From NCBI GenBank assembly GCA_963931165.1, contig OZ006985.1:1550001-1614000 (forward strand): 64,000 nt of DNA. Direction: 5' to 3'. This DNA comes from Ornithoclostridium sp944380285. Lineage in GTDB: Bacteria; Bacillota; Clostridia; Christensenellales; UBA3700. Of the stretch, positions 1 through 7,686 are shown one piece after another. Each line of letters starts with the position of its first letter. Position 1 is the stretch's first letter. The position numbers and the translations under genes were made by a program. Under the pieces are notes generated by a model that saw only the letters and a program-made list of their open reading frames with translations, did no database searches and was not told the DNA's origin.

Positions 1-356
1 GTGGTCAAAGCGAGAGTAAAAAGTGCGGGATCGAAGTTGTTTTCGACAGCCGTTTTGTCCATTATTTCGAGCACCGTTCCCGCACAATAAAAAATCACGA
101 TGTCGCGCGTCACCTCAAAAAAACCGTCATATTGATCGCAGCCGGTGATCACCAAGCCGCCCTTGCCGGACGTCAATTGATAATTGCCGAAACAAAAGGG
201 AGAAGCGGCGAATTTGAGCTTCGCTTTGGGGCTTTTGCAGCCCTTGGCGACAGCGGTCAATCTGCCCTTCCCCGACGCATAGAGGGTGACAAGACGGTCG
301 TTGTCTTTGTAGTCGATCGCTTTGAGACAAAGACAGTCCAAACTCACAATATCCAT
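1..356 (-). CDS. recO: DNA repair protein RecO, N-terminal part (cut by window edge)
   Basis: Only the first 118 or so codons are in the window; the gene continues beyond base 1. The visible part is the RecO OB-fold. It has the family pattern near its start (AIDYKDNDRLVTLYASGKG), followed by a basic AVAKGCKSPKAKL stretch. RecO loads RecA onto SSB-coated single-stranded DNA together with RecR, whose gene is also in this window at 30.6 kb. The ATG at 356 follows a GGTGAGG ribosome binding site. Its place after era and a YqzL-like gene is the standard Bacillota order. Identity is secure from the N-terminal pattern and the neighbours. Confidence 0.88.
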   Translation of the reverse strand, partial: MDIVSLDCLCLKAIDYKDNDRLVTLYASGKGRLTAVAKGCKSPKAKLKFAASPFCFGNYQLTSGKGGLVITGCDQYDGFFEVTRDIVIFYCAGTVLEIMDKTAVENNFDPALFTLALT

Positions 357-371
357 AAAACCTCACCGAGG

Positions 372-476
372 TCACCGCTCTTTCAGCCGCTTGTAAAGCA
401 GGTAGTAACCTATCTTCCCCGTGGAGCGGAACAACCTTTGCAAAATCTCTTCGGTATCGCGTGTTTCGTCACCCAT
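372..476 (-). CDS. yqzL: YqzL-like small protein (34 aa)
   Basis: A 34-codon gene lies between era and recO. Its protein ends with LFRSTGKIGYYLLYKRLKER. That resembles the YqzL family core, an aromatic or Leu-Phe pair, then TG-I and YLLYK. In Bacillus the yqzL gene sits in exactly this position. The function of the family is not established. The ATG is 35 nt after the era stop and the stop is 15 nt before the recO start, so the three genes are probably cotranscribed. It is short enough to be missed by automatic callers. The match is by pattern and position only. Confidence 0.72.
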   Translation of the reverse strand: MGDETRDTEEILQRLFRSTGKIGYYLLYKRLKER

Positions 477-510
477 ATCTATGTTGTGAACAAAACGCGC
501 GCGAATTATA

Positions 511-1401
511 CTATATGTTCTTCTTGTCGTAGCCGAGGTCGCCGAGCACCGTGCCCGAATCGCGCCAATCGGGCTTGACGCGGACGTAGAGATTGAGGAA
601 GACCTTGGCGTCGATCATGCGCTCGATGTCGCGGCGCGCCTCGGTAGAGATCTTCTTGATCTTTTCGCCGCCCTTGCCGATGACGATGGACTTGTGCGCC
701 TGCTTTTCGCAGATGACGTCGCAGTCGATCTCGACCAGCCCGTCCTCCCTCTCCTCAAACTTGTTGACCGCGACTCCTATGCCGTACGGCACCTCGTCGC
801 CGAGGAAGCGCAGCGCCTTTTCGCGGACTATCTCGGTGACCATAAAGCGCATGCTGCGGTCGGTGTAGAGGTCTTCGGAATAGTACCTCTCCCCTTCGGG
901 CAACAGCTTTTTCAACACGTTCGCGACCTCGTCGACGCCCTTGCCTTTGAGCGCAGAGATGGGCACGATCGCGTCAATGCCCTTGACGTCTTTATACTTT
1001 GAAATGAGCTCGAAAATGCGCGCCTCGTCCACGCAGTCGCACTTGTTGACGACCAGCACGAACGGCGTCTTTGAGGCGGCGTACTTGGCGATGATCTCAT
1101 CGTCGTGCGCGTCGGGACGCCTGTCGGCGGCGATGATGTAGAGTTCGATGTCAACGCCGTCGGTGGCGGCGTCGACGCTCTTCATCATAAACTCGGACAG
1201 CTTGTTGCGCGGCTTGTGTATGCCCGGCGTGTCCACCAAAACGGCTTGATAGTCCTCGCCGTTGACTATGCCTATGATGCGGTTGCGCGTAGTCTGCGGC
1301 TTTGCCGAAGTAATGCTGACCTTTTCGCCAACCAAGGCGTTGGTCAAAGTGGATTTACCTACGTTTGGCTTGCCTGTGACGGCAACGAATCCCGATCTCA
1401 C
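511..1401 (-). CDS. era: GTPase Era
   Basis: Era is an essential GTPase that binds the 3' end of 16S rRNA and helps assemble the 30S subunit. The 296-aa product has the P-loop GKPNVGKST near residues 10-18, the G3 DTPG motif, the G4 NKCD motif and a C-terminal KH domain with VIGKGGEKIKKI. Translation most likely starts at the GTG at 1401, preceded by GGAGG six bases upstream. A longer frame upstream has no family-like sequence. The GTG overlaps the cdd stop (GTGA), which suggests translational coupling. The length is normal for Era. Confidence 0.96.
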   Translation of the reverse strand: MRSGFVAVTGKPNVGKSTLTNALVGEKVSITSAKPQTTRNRIIGIVNGEDYQAVLVDTPGIHKPRNKLSEFMMKSVDAATDGVDIELYIIAADRRPDAHDDEIIAKYAASKTPFVLVVNKCDCVDEARIFELISKYKDVKGIDAIVPISALKGKGVDEVANVLKKLLPEGERYYSEDLYTDRSMRFMVTEIVREKALRFLGDEVPYGIGVAVNKFEEREDGLVEIDCDVICEKQAHKSIVIGKGGEKIKKISTEARRDIERMIDAKVFLNLYVRVKPDWRDSGTVLGDLGYDKKNI

Positions 1402-1793
1402 TTTTTGTCCTCCGATAGTGTGAATGAATGCGGCAGCAATTCCGAGGCGGAAAACTCCTTGACCGCGTCCCCTTTGCAGACGAAAATGCGGCAGTCCTTC
1501 GCCGCAAACTCTGCGACGACTTGACGGCACGCGCCGCACGGCACGGGCTCGACGTCATCGGAATATACCGCGATCGCGTCTATGCTTTTCGCGCCGTCCG
1601 CCACCGCCGAAAACACCGCGGCGCGCTCCGCGCATACGGTCAAGCCGAAAGACGCGTTCTCGACGTTGCAGCCGCTGTAATATTTGCCGTTTGCGTACGC
1701 CGCCGCGCCGATCTTTACGCCGCTGTACCGCGCATAGGCGTTGGCTGCGGCGCGCCTTGCGGCGTCGATGAGCTTTTCGCAATCCAAACTCAT
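1398..1793 (-). CDS. cdd: Cytidine deaminase
   Basis: A 131-aa zinc enzyme of pyrimidine salvage converts cytidine and deoxycytidine to uridine and deoxyuridine. The catalytic signature CAE is at residues 54-56, where Glu56 is the proton shuttle. The other two zinc cysteines are in PCGAC at 86-89. The substrate-binding CNVENASFG segment precedes them. Length is typical of the homotetrameric class. It sits between ybeY and era with four-base overlaps on both sides. In Bacillus dgkA lies between ybeY and cdd; it is absent here. Confidence 0.96.
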   Translation of the reverse strand: MSLDCEKLIDAARRAAANAYARYSGVKIGAAAYANGKYYSGCNVENASFGLTVCAERAAVFSAVADGAKSIDAIAVYSDDVEPVPCGACRQVVAEFAAKDCRIFVCKGDAVKEFSASELLPHSFTLSEDKK

Positions 1794-2278
1794 ACTTCCC
1801 TCGTGACGCCGCACTCGGTGAGCGCCGCCTCTTCGACCGCCCTCATCTCCGCCTTTTGGTCGTCCGTCTCGTGATCGAAACCGAACAGATGGCATAGTCC
1901 GTGTACGAACAGATAGCAAAGCTCGCGTTCGAGCGAATGACCGTACTCCTCCGCCTGCTCCACCGCGCGGCGGTGGCAAATGACGATGTCGCCCAGCATA
2001 AACAGCCCCGTCTCGGGGTCGCGGTCGTCCTCGTGCGCCGTCTCGTCGAACGGCAAAACTCCGTCCATGACCGGGAAGCTGAGCACATCTGTGACGCTGT
2101 CCACGCCCCTGTTCTCGGCGTTGAGCGTGCGGATCGTCTCCTCGTCGGTCAGCGTGACGTCGACCTCAAACACGTCTTCGACGCCCAATCTCGCGATCAC
2201 CGCTCGATAGAGTTCCGAAAAACGCTTATGGACGCCGCCGCCGGCAAGCCCGGTCTCATCGTAAAAGTTCGCGCTCAT
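1790..2278 (-). CDS. ybeY: Endoribonuclease YbeY
   Basis: YbeY is a zinc-dependent RNase involved in 16S rRNA 3' end maturation and late 70S ribosome quality control. The 162-aa protein carries the family metal signature HGLCHLFGFDH near residues 126-136, a variant of the usual HGxLHLxGYDH with Cys at the fourth position. The upstream SVTDVLSFP motif is also typical. It overlaps cdd by ATGA and the end of pgpH by four bases, in the same order as in Bacillus. Nothing suggests inactivity, because all three zinc histidines are kept. Confidence 0.95.
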   Translation of the reverse strand: MSANFYDETGLAGGGVHKRFSELYRAVIARLGVEDVFEVDVTLTDEETIRTLNAENRGVDSVTDVLSFPVMDGVLPFDETAHEDDRDPETGLFMLGDIVICHRRAVEQAEEYGHSLERELCYLFVHGLCHLFGFDHETDDQKAEMRAVEEAALTECGVTREV

Positions 2279-3732
2279 CTCCTCTCCTTCGCCTTTGCGT
2301 AGTCGATGCGCTTGTGCATCGTAAACGGCACAATGCGGCAGATCGTATCTTTGATCGTGTGCAGATCTTTCATTGTCAGACGGCAGTCGTTGAGCTGCCC
2401 CTCGAGGATCTTGTCGTTGATGACCTTGTCCACCTTCTCTTCCATCTCTTCGTAATCTGTCGGCGGCTTGGCGCGGAACATCGCCTCAAAGATGTCGCAC
2501 AGCATGATCAGCGCGCTGTATTTCGTCGACGGGATGGGACCGTCGTAGCGATACTCCTTTTCGTCCACGCCCTTAGCGCGCTCGCCGGTGATGTATTTCG
2601 CCTTCATGAAGAAGTAGCCGACCGCGCCGTCGCCGTGATGTTCGAGCGCCGCCTTGACTATCTCTTCGGGCATATGCATCTCTTTGAGCATCTCCGCGCC
2701 CGCCTTGGTGTGGCGGGTGATCATGCTCGCGCTGACCTCGGGGATGAGGTCGTCGTGCGGATTGTAGCCGTCCGTCTGATTTTCGACGAAGAATTGCGGA
2801 TTTTTGAGCTTGCCGACGTCGTGGTAGTACGCGCACGCCCTCGCCATGAAGGGATTGACTCCGATCGCGATCGCGCAGCTTTCGGCGAGGTTTGCGACCG
2901 CCATGCAGTGACTGAGCGTGCCCGGCGCCTCTTCGCTGAGGCGTTTGAGCAACGGCTGGCGCAGCGAGATCAACTCTTCGAGGCTGAAATCCGTCCACAC
3001 GTTGGCGATGCGCTCATAGAGCGGCAGACTTGCGGTCATGATCGCGATCGAGATGAGGTTGCCCACTCCCGAATAGAGCGCGTTCTGCAAGACTACGGAC
3101 ACGTCCGTGCTGTATATCAGCGACAGCAGCGCGCTGAACGGCGACATGATCAGCGCGACGATCACAGCGCCCCATGTCAATTTGAAGCGCGAATATCTGC
3201 GCCTGATCAAGAAGATCATCGCAAAGCCCGACACCGCCGCCGCAATGCATCCGAAGATCATCTCGGGCAAAATGGTCACACCCTCGGCGGCGTTGTTTGC
3301 CGCGCAGACGATCATCAGCGACGCGAACGCGGCAATGATCGTCGACATCAGACCCGTCCTGATCTTGATCAAGATGCCGACCGTAAGCGCGACGCACGCG
3401 AGCGGCATCGCGAACGAATTCAAAAATCCCGCCGCCAAACAGGACAAGATTATCCCGGCGGCGACGGTGAAGTAGACGATCGAAAGCAATTTCTGGAAAG
3501 GCAGCGAATCCACCTCTCCCGAATTGACTATGTAGCGCAGATAGACGTAAAGCACCGCGAACAGCACGAACACGCCCACCGAAGTGGCGGCGAGCGTCTC
3601 GGCATACGCGCCTATGTGCAGCGTCCTCAGCGACAGCATCAGCCCTCCGACCGCGAGCACGGCGGAGACGACCAGCAAAACCGCAAGCGTCAAAATCGTA
3701 AAGCCGATATTCTTTTTCGTTTGTTTGTCCAT
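2275..3732 (-). CDS. pgpH: PgpH-type 7TM-HD protein, short form (cyclic-di-AMP phosphodiesterase family)
   Basis: The C-terminal half is a YqfF/PgpH HD domain with HCMAVANLAE, AYYHDVGKLKNP, ITRHTKAGAE and ALEHHGDG, so the metal-binding histidines and aspartates are present. Proteins of this family hydrolyse cyclic-di-AMP. The N-terminal half consists of about seven hydrophobic segments. At 485 aa the protein is some 220 residues shorter than Bacillus or Listeria homologues. The large extracellular domain normally placed before the membrane bundle is missing, because hydrophobic segments start about ten residues in. The ATG at 3732 overlaps the phoH stop (TGATG) behind AAGGAG. Confidence 0.9.
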   Translation of the reverse strand: MDKQTKKNIGFTILTLAVLLVVSAVLAVGGLMLSLRTLHIGAYAETLAATSVGVFVLFAVLYVYLRYIVNSGEVDSLPFQKLLSIVYFTVAAGIILSCLAAGFLNSFAMPLACVALTVGILIKIRTGLMSTIIAAFASLMIVCAANNAAEGVTILPEMIFGCIAAAVSGFAMIFLIRRRYSRFKLTWGAVIVALIMSPFSALLSLIYSTDVSVVLQNALYSGVGNLISIAIMTASLPLYERIANVWTDFSLEELISLRQPLLKRLSEEAPGTLSHCMAVANLAESCAIAIGVNPFMARACAYYHDVGKLKNPQFFVENQTDGYNPHDDLIPEVSASMITRHTKAGAEMLKEMHMPEEIVKAALEHHGDGAVGYFFMKAKYITGERAKGVDEKEYRYDGPIPSTKYSALIMLCDIFEAMFRAKPPTDYEEMEEKVDKVINDKILEGQLNDCRLTMKDLHTIKDTICRIVPFTMHKRIDYAKAKERR

Positions 3733-4670
3733 CAAGACTCCTTGCCCTTCGCCTCGGCGTCATACGCTTCTACAATTGCCTGTACCAGCGGATGCCTGAC
3801 GACGTCGGACGACTTGAGCGTCACCGTTTCGATCCCCTCTATGCCGGAAAGCAGGCGCGATGCATGCACCAAGCCCGACTGCTTGTCCGACGGAAGGTCG
3901 ACCTGAGTGACGTCTCCCGTCACCACTATTTTACTGCCTTCACCCATTCGGGTCAAGAACATTTTCATCTGTTCGCGCGTCGCGTTCTGCGCCTCGTCGA
4001 GGATTATGAACGAGTCGGACAGCGTCCTGCCGCGCATATACGCGAGCGGAGCGACCTCGACAATGCCCTTTTCCTGCGCACGGGCGAAGGAATCCGCGCC
4101 CATCATCTCGAGCAGAGCGTCGGTCAGCGGTTTGAGATAGGGGTCGACCTTCGCCTCGAGATCGCCCGGCAAAAAACCGAGCTTTTCGCCCGCCTCGACA
4201 GCGGGACGCGCCAAGACTATCCTCGACACCTTTTTGTCACGCAGCGCGTTGCACGCGAGAGCGACAGCGAGATAGGTCTTTCCCGTACCGGCGGGACCGA
4301 TGCCGAACACGATCGTGTTGCGCTCAATGCTGCGCACATAGCAGGCTTGTCCGTACGTCTTGGCTCGGACGGGCTTGCCTGCGGCGGTGTAGGCGATCAC
4401 GCGCGTCAACTCGTCGATCTTGTGCGCGCTGTCGTGCGCGACGCACTCGGCGGCGAGATCGATATACGCCTTGTCTATCGAATGAGTCGCGCTCTTTTCG
4501 AGCAGCAGCTCGATCGTCGCGGCGGCGAGCTCAACGGCGTTTTGATCGTCGCCCTTGACCTTGACGCCTCCGCCTGCGGCGGCGATCCCGACTCCGAACA
4601 ACTTGCGCAAATATGCGACGTTGCAATCGAGATTGCCGAACAGCGCGATCATCGACGCGGCGTTCTTCAC
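3732..4670 (-). CDS. phoH: PhoH-like ATPase (YbeZ type)
   Basis: A P-loop ATPase of the PhoH/YbeZ family, usually a neighbour of ybeY and thought to act in RNA metabolism. It has Walker A GPAGTGKTYLA, the conserved RPAVEAGEKLGFLPG block, Walker B-like SFIILDEAQNA and the VVTGDVTQVDLP motif. With the GTG at 4670 it has 312 residues. The start is uncertain. The only good Shine-Dalgarno (GGAGG) lies 24 nt upstream of this GTG but six nt upstream of an in-frame ATA at 4688. Starting there would add six residues resembling the family N-terminus. Confidence 0.93.
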   Translation of the reverse strand: MKNAASMIALFGNLDCNVAYLRKLFGVGIAAAGGGVKVKGDDQNAVELAAATIELLLEKSATHSIDKAYIDLAAECVAHDSAHKIDELTRVIAYTAAGKPVRAKTYGQACYVRSIERNTIVFGIGPAGTGKTYLAVALACNALRDKKVSRIVLARPAVEAGEKLGFLPGDLEAKVDPYLKPLTDALLEMMGADSFARAQEKGIVEVAPLAYMRGRTLSDSFIILDEAQNATREQMKMFLTRMGEGSKIVVTGDVTQVDLPSDKQSGLVHASRLLSGIEGIETVTLKSSDVVRHPLVQAIVEAYDAEAKGKES

Positions 4671-4685
4671 TTCTATCGTCTTTTC

Positions 4686-4700
4686 TATGTTATACCTCCG
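4686..4700 (-). promoter_or_regulatory. Ribosome binding site pointing to a possible ATA start for phoH
   Basis: On the minus strand, GGAGG inside the yqfD 3' end is followed by TATAAC and then ATA (4688-4686), one base after the yqfD stop. The six codons between this ATA and the GTG at 4670 would encode I/M-E-K-T-I-E. PhoH homologues commonly have a short strand of this kind at the N-terminus. No ATG, GTG or TTG lies at that place. Either translation starts at a rare AUA codon, or a base is miscalled, or GTG is used with a weak site. Confidence 0.4.
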
Positions 4701-5799
4701 CGCGGCCTATCTGCCGCTCTGTCTCTATGTATATCTCGGCGTAAGCGTATCCGCCGTATTCTCCTCTGTTGACGCCCTCGGACAAGATCGTCCCCGTCGC
4801 GTTCATCATCAGCTCCGCCCTCTTGCGTTCGACCGCGTCGGCGATATATTCTTCGTCGGCGGTCATTTCGACAAGCTCCTTTTCTTCGTACACGGTGCGC
4901 GTTATCGTGACGGGAACTATGCCTCGAAGCGTCGTGACATCCGTCCTTGCCTCATACCTCGCGAAGCCGTGCTCCGCGCCCGAAGTCCATATTCTTCTGC
5001 CGCCGACCGCGATCTCGGTCGAGACGAACGTGCGCCCTGTGGAGACTTCCGCCCTGTATGTCGGCGGAAAGACAAGCCTCTCGCTCTCGAACACCCTCGC
5101 GTAGACGACGCCGTCCGCGCCCACTTGCACGAGCTGCGGCTCCTCTTCCGTCCCCACGTCGATCGTGCCCTCGATCAGCACGTCTCCGGGCGCGACCACA
5201 TCGCCGGTTTTGACGACCGCCGTGCCCGAAAACACGACCACGCGCGTGATTATCGCCCTGACGTCCGCGACCACCGCGCTCCCCTTTTGCGCCGACGAAG
5301 GTCTCTCGTCGACGGGAACTGCGCCGATGACCAGCCTGCCGCCCTCGAAAAACGCCTCGACCGCAGTCACGCCGGGCGTTTGCCGCTCTATCTCGAGCGC
5401 GAGCGCGTCGACGTCAATTCTCGATTTGAGCGTCAGCCCGTCCACGCCTTCGCTCATCGCGATCGCCTTGATCATAGCCGATGCGGACGCGTCGACGCCT
5501 CTGACCTCGACATCTGTGACGAACAATTGCGACAGCATCAGACACAACACGACCGCCGCCGCCGCGACCACCGCTCCGAGCCGAGAAAACGCCGCTTTGA
5601 ACGCGCCTCTCAAGCGGCGCGTCTCGCACGCATATCCGCGCGCAAAGCATATCCTTTCGACGCGTCCGGCGTCGCTTGCCGAGCACTCGACGACGAGCTC
5701 GCCGCCGCTCACGGTGACGCTGTGCGCGACGCCGCGCAACGACCTCATCGCCTCGGCGACGTCGTCCGCCTCTATCAAAACAGTCACTCTGCGCGTCAA
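4690..5799 (-). CDS. yqfD: Sporulation protein YqfD
   Basis: A 369-aa protein of the YqfD family, a mother-cell sporulation protein in Bacillus. It has a small N-terminal soluble domain, one transmembrane segment around residues 88-108 (rich in Ala, Val and Leu), and a long C-terminal region outside the membrane. The C-terminal part contains the conserved KTGDVVAPGDVLIEG and FPPTYRAEVSTGRTF patterns. It overlaps yqfC by ATGA and is followed at once by phoH, as in Bacillus. Its presence suggests the organism is, or descends from, a spore former. The biochemical role is unknown. Confidence 0.92.
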   Translation of the reverse strand: MTRRVTVLIEADDVAEAMRSLRGVAHSVTVSGGELVVECSASDAGRVERICFARGYACETRRLRGAFKAAFSRLGAVVAAAAVVLCLMLSQLFVTDVEVRGVDASASAMIKAIAMSEGVDGLTLKSRIDVDALALEIERQTPGVTAVEAFFEGGRLVIGAVPVDERPSSAQKGSAVVADVRAIITRVVVFSGTAVVKTGDVVAPGDVLIEGTIDVGTEEEPQLVQVGADGVVYARVFESERLVFPPTYRAEVSTGRTFVSTEIAVGGRRIWTSGAEHGFARYEARTDVTTLRGIVPVTITRTVYEEKELVEMTADEEYIADAVERKRAELMMNATGTILSEGVNRGEYGGYAYAEIYIETERQIGRAEV

Positions 5800-6050
5800 T
5801 CGAGCACCTCGACCGCGCTCACCTTGCCGGTGACGAACAGCTGTCCGCCGCCCGACTCGGTCACGACCATGTCGCTGCCGCGCACCGCTATCACCGCGCC
5901 TTTGACCTGTACCGTCACGCAGTCGCGCGATATCTTCAACGGCTTGCCGCGATACTCCACCACAGCCGCCTCGCCGCCCATCAGCGTGACCGTATATCTC
6001 GGTCCGCGTATCGCGGGAAGCGCGCCCTTTATGTCTTGCAAAAACGCCAT
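5796..6050 (-). CDS. yqfC: Sporulation protein YqfC (YabP/YqfC family)
   Basis: An 84-aa protein of the YabP/YqfC family, paired with YqfD in spore-forming Bacillota. It shows the family pattern of a PRYTVTLMGG strand, an EYRGKPLKIS segment and a repeated V-V-V-G beta pattern ending VTGKVSAVEVLD. No signal peptide or membrane segment is visible. The start is fixed by GGAGGCGAT directly before the ATG at 6050. It is the first gene of the yqfC-yqfD-phoH-pgpH-ybeY block and lies 43 bases after the end of dnaB. Confidence 0.9.
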   Translation of the reverse strand: MAFLQDIKGALPAIRGPRYTVTLMGGEAAVVEYRGKPLKISRDCVTVQVKGAVIAVRGSDMVVTESGGGQLFVTGKVSAVEVLD

Positions 6051-6093
6051 ATCGCCTCCGCTCGATTATATGCGAAGGCGGCGCGATTTAGGC

Positions 6094-7677
6094 TTATTCC
6101 TCTCCGCCCGTTCCGAAATCGGGGATGTCTCCCGACTTCAACTCGTCGAGATCGGGGTCGGAGAACCCCTCGGGCGGTGCGTCCTCGTCGCCGTATTGCG
6201 AAAGCTGAGGCTCCTCGTCTCCGCCGCCGTATTGCGGATACTCCTGCCCCATAGCCGCACCTGCGGGCTTGGGCTCGTCGCTGTCCGTCTTGGGCTTGGG
6301 GACGTATTTGCCCGACGCCATACGGAACCTCAAAAGGCTCTTCTCGAACACAAAATATATGTCGCCTACCGCGCCGTTACGCTGTTTGGCTATCTTCAAT
6401 TCAATGGGCTTGGCGTCCGCATCCGAATCTTCGCTGCCGGCGTCGTTGAGGAACATGACCATATCCGCGTCCTGCTCGATCGCGCCCGATTCTCTCAAGT
6501 CGGACAGCTGAGGCGTCTTGACCTCTCTGTCGTCGATCTTACGCGACATCTGCGACAGCACGAGCACGGGCACTTCGAGATCTTTCGCCATCAGCTTGAT
6601 CATACGCGACGTGTCCGAGACCTCTTGCTGGCGGTTGCCCTTGCGGTCCTTGGTCGGCTCCATCAATTGCAGATAGTCGATGATGATGAGATCCAGCCTG
6701 CCCAGCTTGTTTTTGAGCCTGCGGCACTTGGACATCACGACGTCGGCGCTGTTGCCGGTCGATTGGTCTATGTAGATATTGCTCTTTGACAGCTTGTCGT
6801 GCGCGGCAAAGAGATTTTGCAGCTGCTCCGTCGACTCCGAACCTTTGATCAGTACGTCCCTCGGCACGCGCGACTCCGAAACGAGCATTCTCTGTACGAG
6901 CTCGGTCGACGACATCTCGAGGTTGAACGTCGCGATCACCTTTTCCGGCTCCATGCGCGCGATGTTGGTCGCGATGCTCATCGCAAACGCCGTCTTGCCG
7001 CAGCCGGGACGCGCGGCGAGGACGATCATCTGCCCGGGCAAAAAGCCGTTGGTCATGTTGTCGAGGTTGTCGTAGTGGGTCAACAGTCCGAGGTCGGGCG
7101 TCTGCGTCTCATAGACTTTGAGCAGCTTGCCCATGACCTCGGTCGCCGGCTCGGACACCCTGACGAGCTCGCTGCCCTGAGTGTTCTTGCCCAGCTCGAA
7201 AATCGCCGCCTGTGCCGATGCGAGGCACTTATCCGCGTCTTCGAGCGTGTAGGCGTTGTCTATGATCTCGCCCGCCGTCTGAATGATCTTGCGCAGCATC
7301 GAGTCGCGCTTGACGATCTCGACATAGTATTCGCAGTTGGAAGCGGACGGGATCGCCTCGGTCAATTCTTCGAGCCGCTCTATGCCGCCCGCCCTCTCGA
7401 GCGCCGACCTGCCGTCGCGGTCGACCTCTTTGCCCATAGACACCGAAAGCGTGACGATGTCGGCGGGCATGCCCTTGGCGGCAAGATCTCTGATCGCGGC
7501 GAAAATTATGCGGTCGGACGCGATGTAGAAGTCCTCTTCGCGCAGCTTGGAGCCGAACTCGGTGAACAGTTCGCCGTTGGTCAAAAAAGCGCCGATGACC
7601 GCGTCCTCAGCCTCTTGACTGTGCGGCATCGTCCTGTTGACGGGCAGTTTGGCGTTGTCGTTACTGCTTTTTGGCAT
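6094..7677 (-). CDS. dnaB: Replicative DNA helicase DnaB
   Basis: The hexameric helicase that unwinds DNA at the replication fork (called DnaC in Bacillus). The N-terminal domain begins around residue 17 (PHSQEAEDAVIGAFL). The RecA-like domain has Walker A ARPGCGKTAFAMS, the conserved FNLEMSSTELVQRM, Walker B LIIIDYLQLM and the C-terminal KQRNGAVGDI motif. At 527 aa it is longer than the usual 440-460. The extra part is an acidic Gly/Pro/Glu-rich C-terminal tail of about 75 residues after KYVPKPK, probably disordered. A strong GGAGGAGAT precedes the ATG. Confidence 0.96.
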   Translation of the reverse strand: MPKSSNDNAKLPVNRTMPHSQEAEDAVIGAFLTNGELFTEFGSKLREEDFYIASDRIIFAAIRDLAAKGMPADIVTLSVSMGKEVDRDGRSALERAGGIERLEELTEAIPSASNCEYYVEIVKRDSMLRKIIQTAGEIIDNAYTLEDADKCLASAQAAIFELGKNTQGSELVRVSEPATEVMGKLLKVYETQTPDLGLLTHYDNLDNMTNGFLPGQMIVLAARPGCGKTAFAMSIATNIARMEPEKVIATFNLEMSSTELVQRMLVSESRVPRDVLIKGSESTEQLQNLFAAHDKLSKSNIYIDQSTGNSADVVMSKCRRLKNKLGRLDLIIIDYLQLMEPTKDRKGNRQQEVSDTSRMIKLMAKDLEVPVLVLSQMSRKIDDREVKTPQLSDLRESGAIEQDADMVMFLNDAGSEDSDADAKPIELKIAKQRNGAVGDIYFVFEKSLLRFRMASGKYVPKPKTDSDEPKPAGAAMGQEYPQYGGGDEEPQLSQYGDEDAPPEGFSDPDLDELKSGDIPDFGTGGEE

Positions 7678-7686
7678 ATCTCCTCC

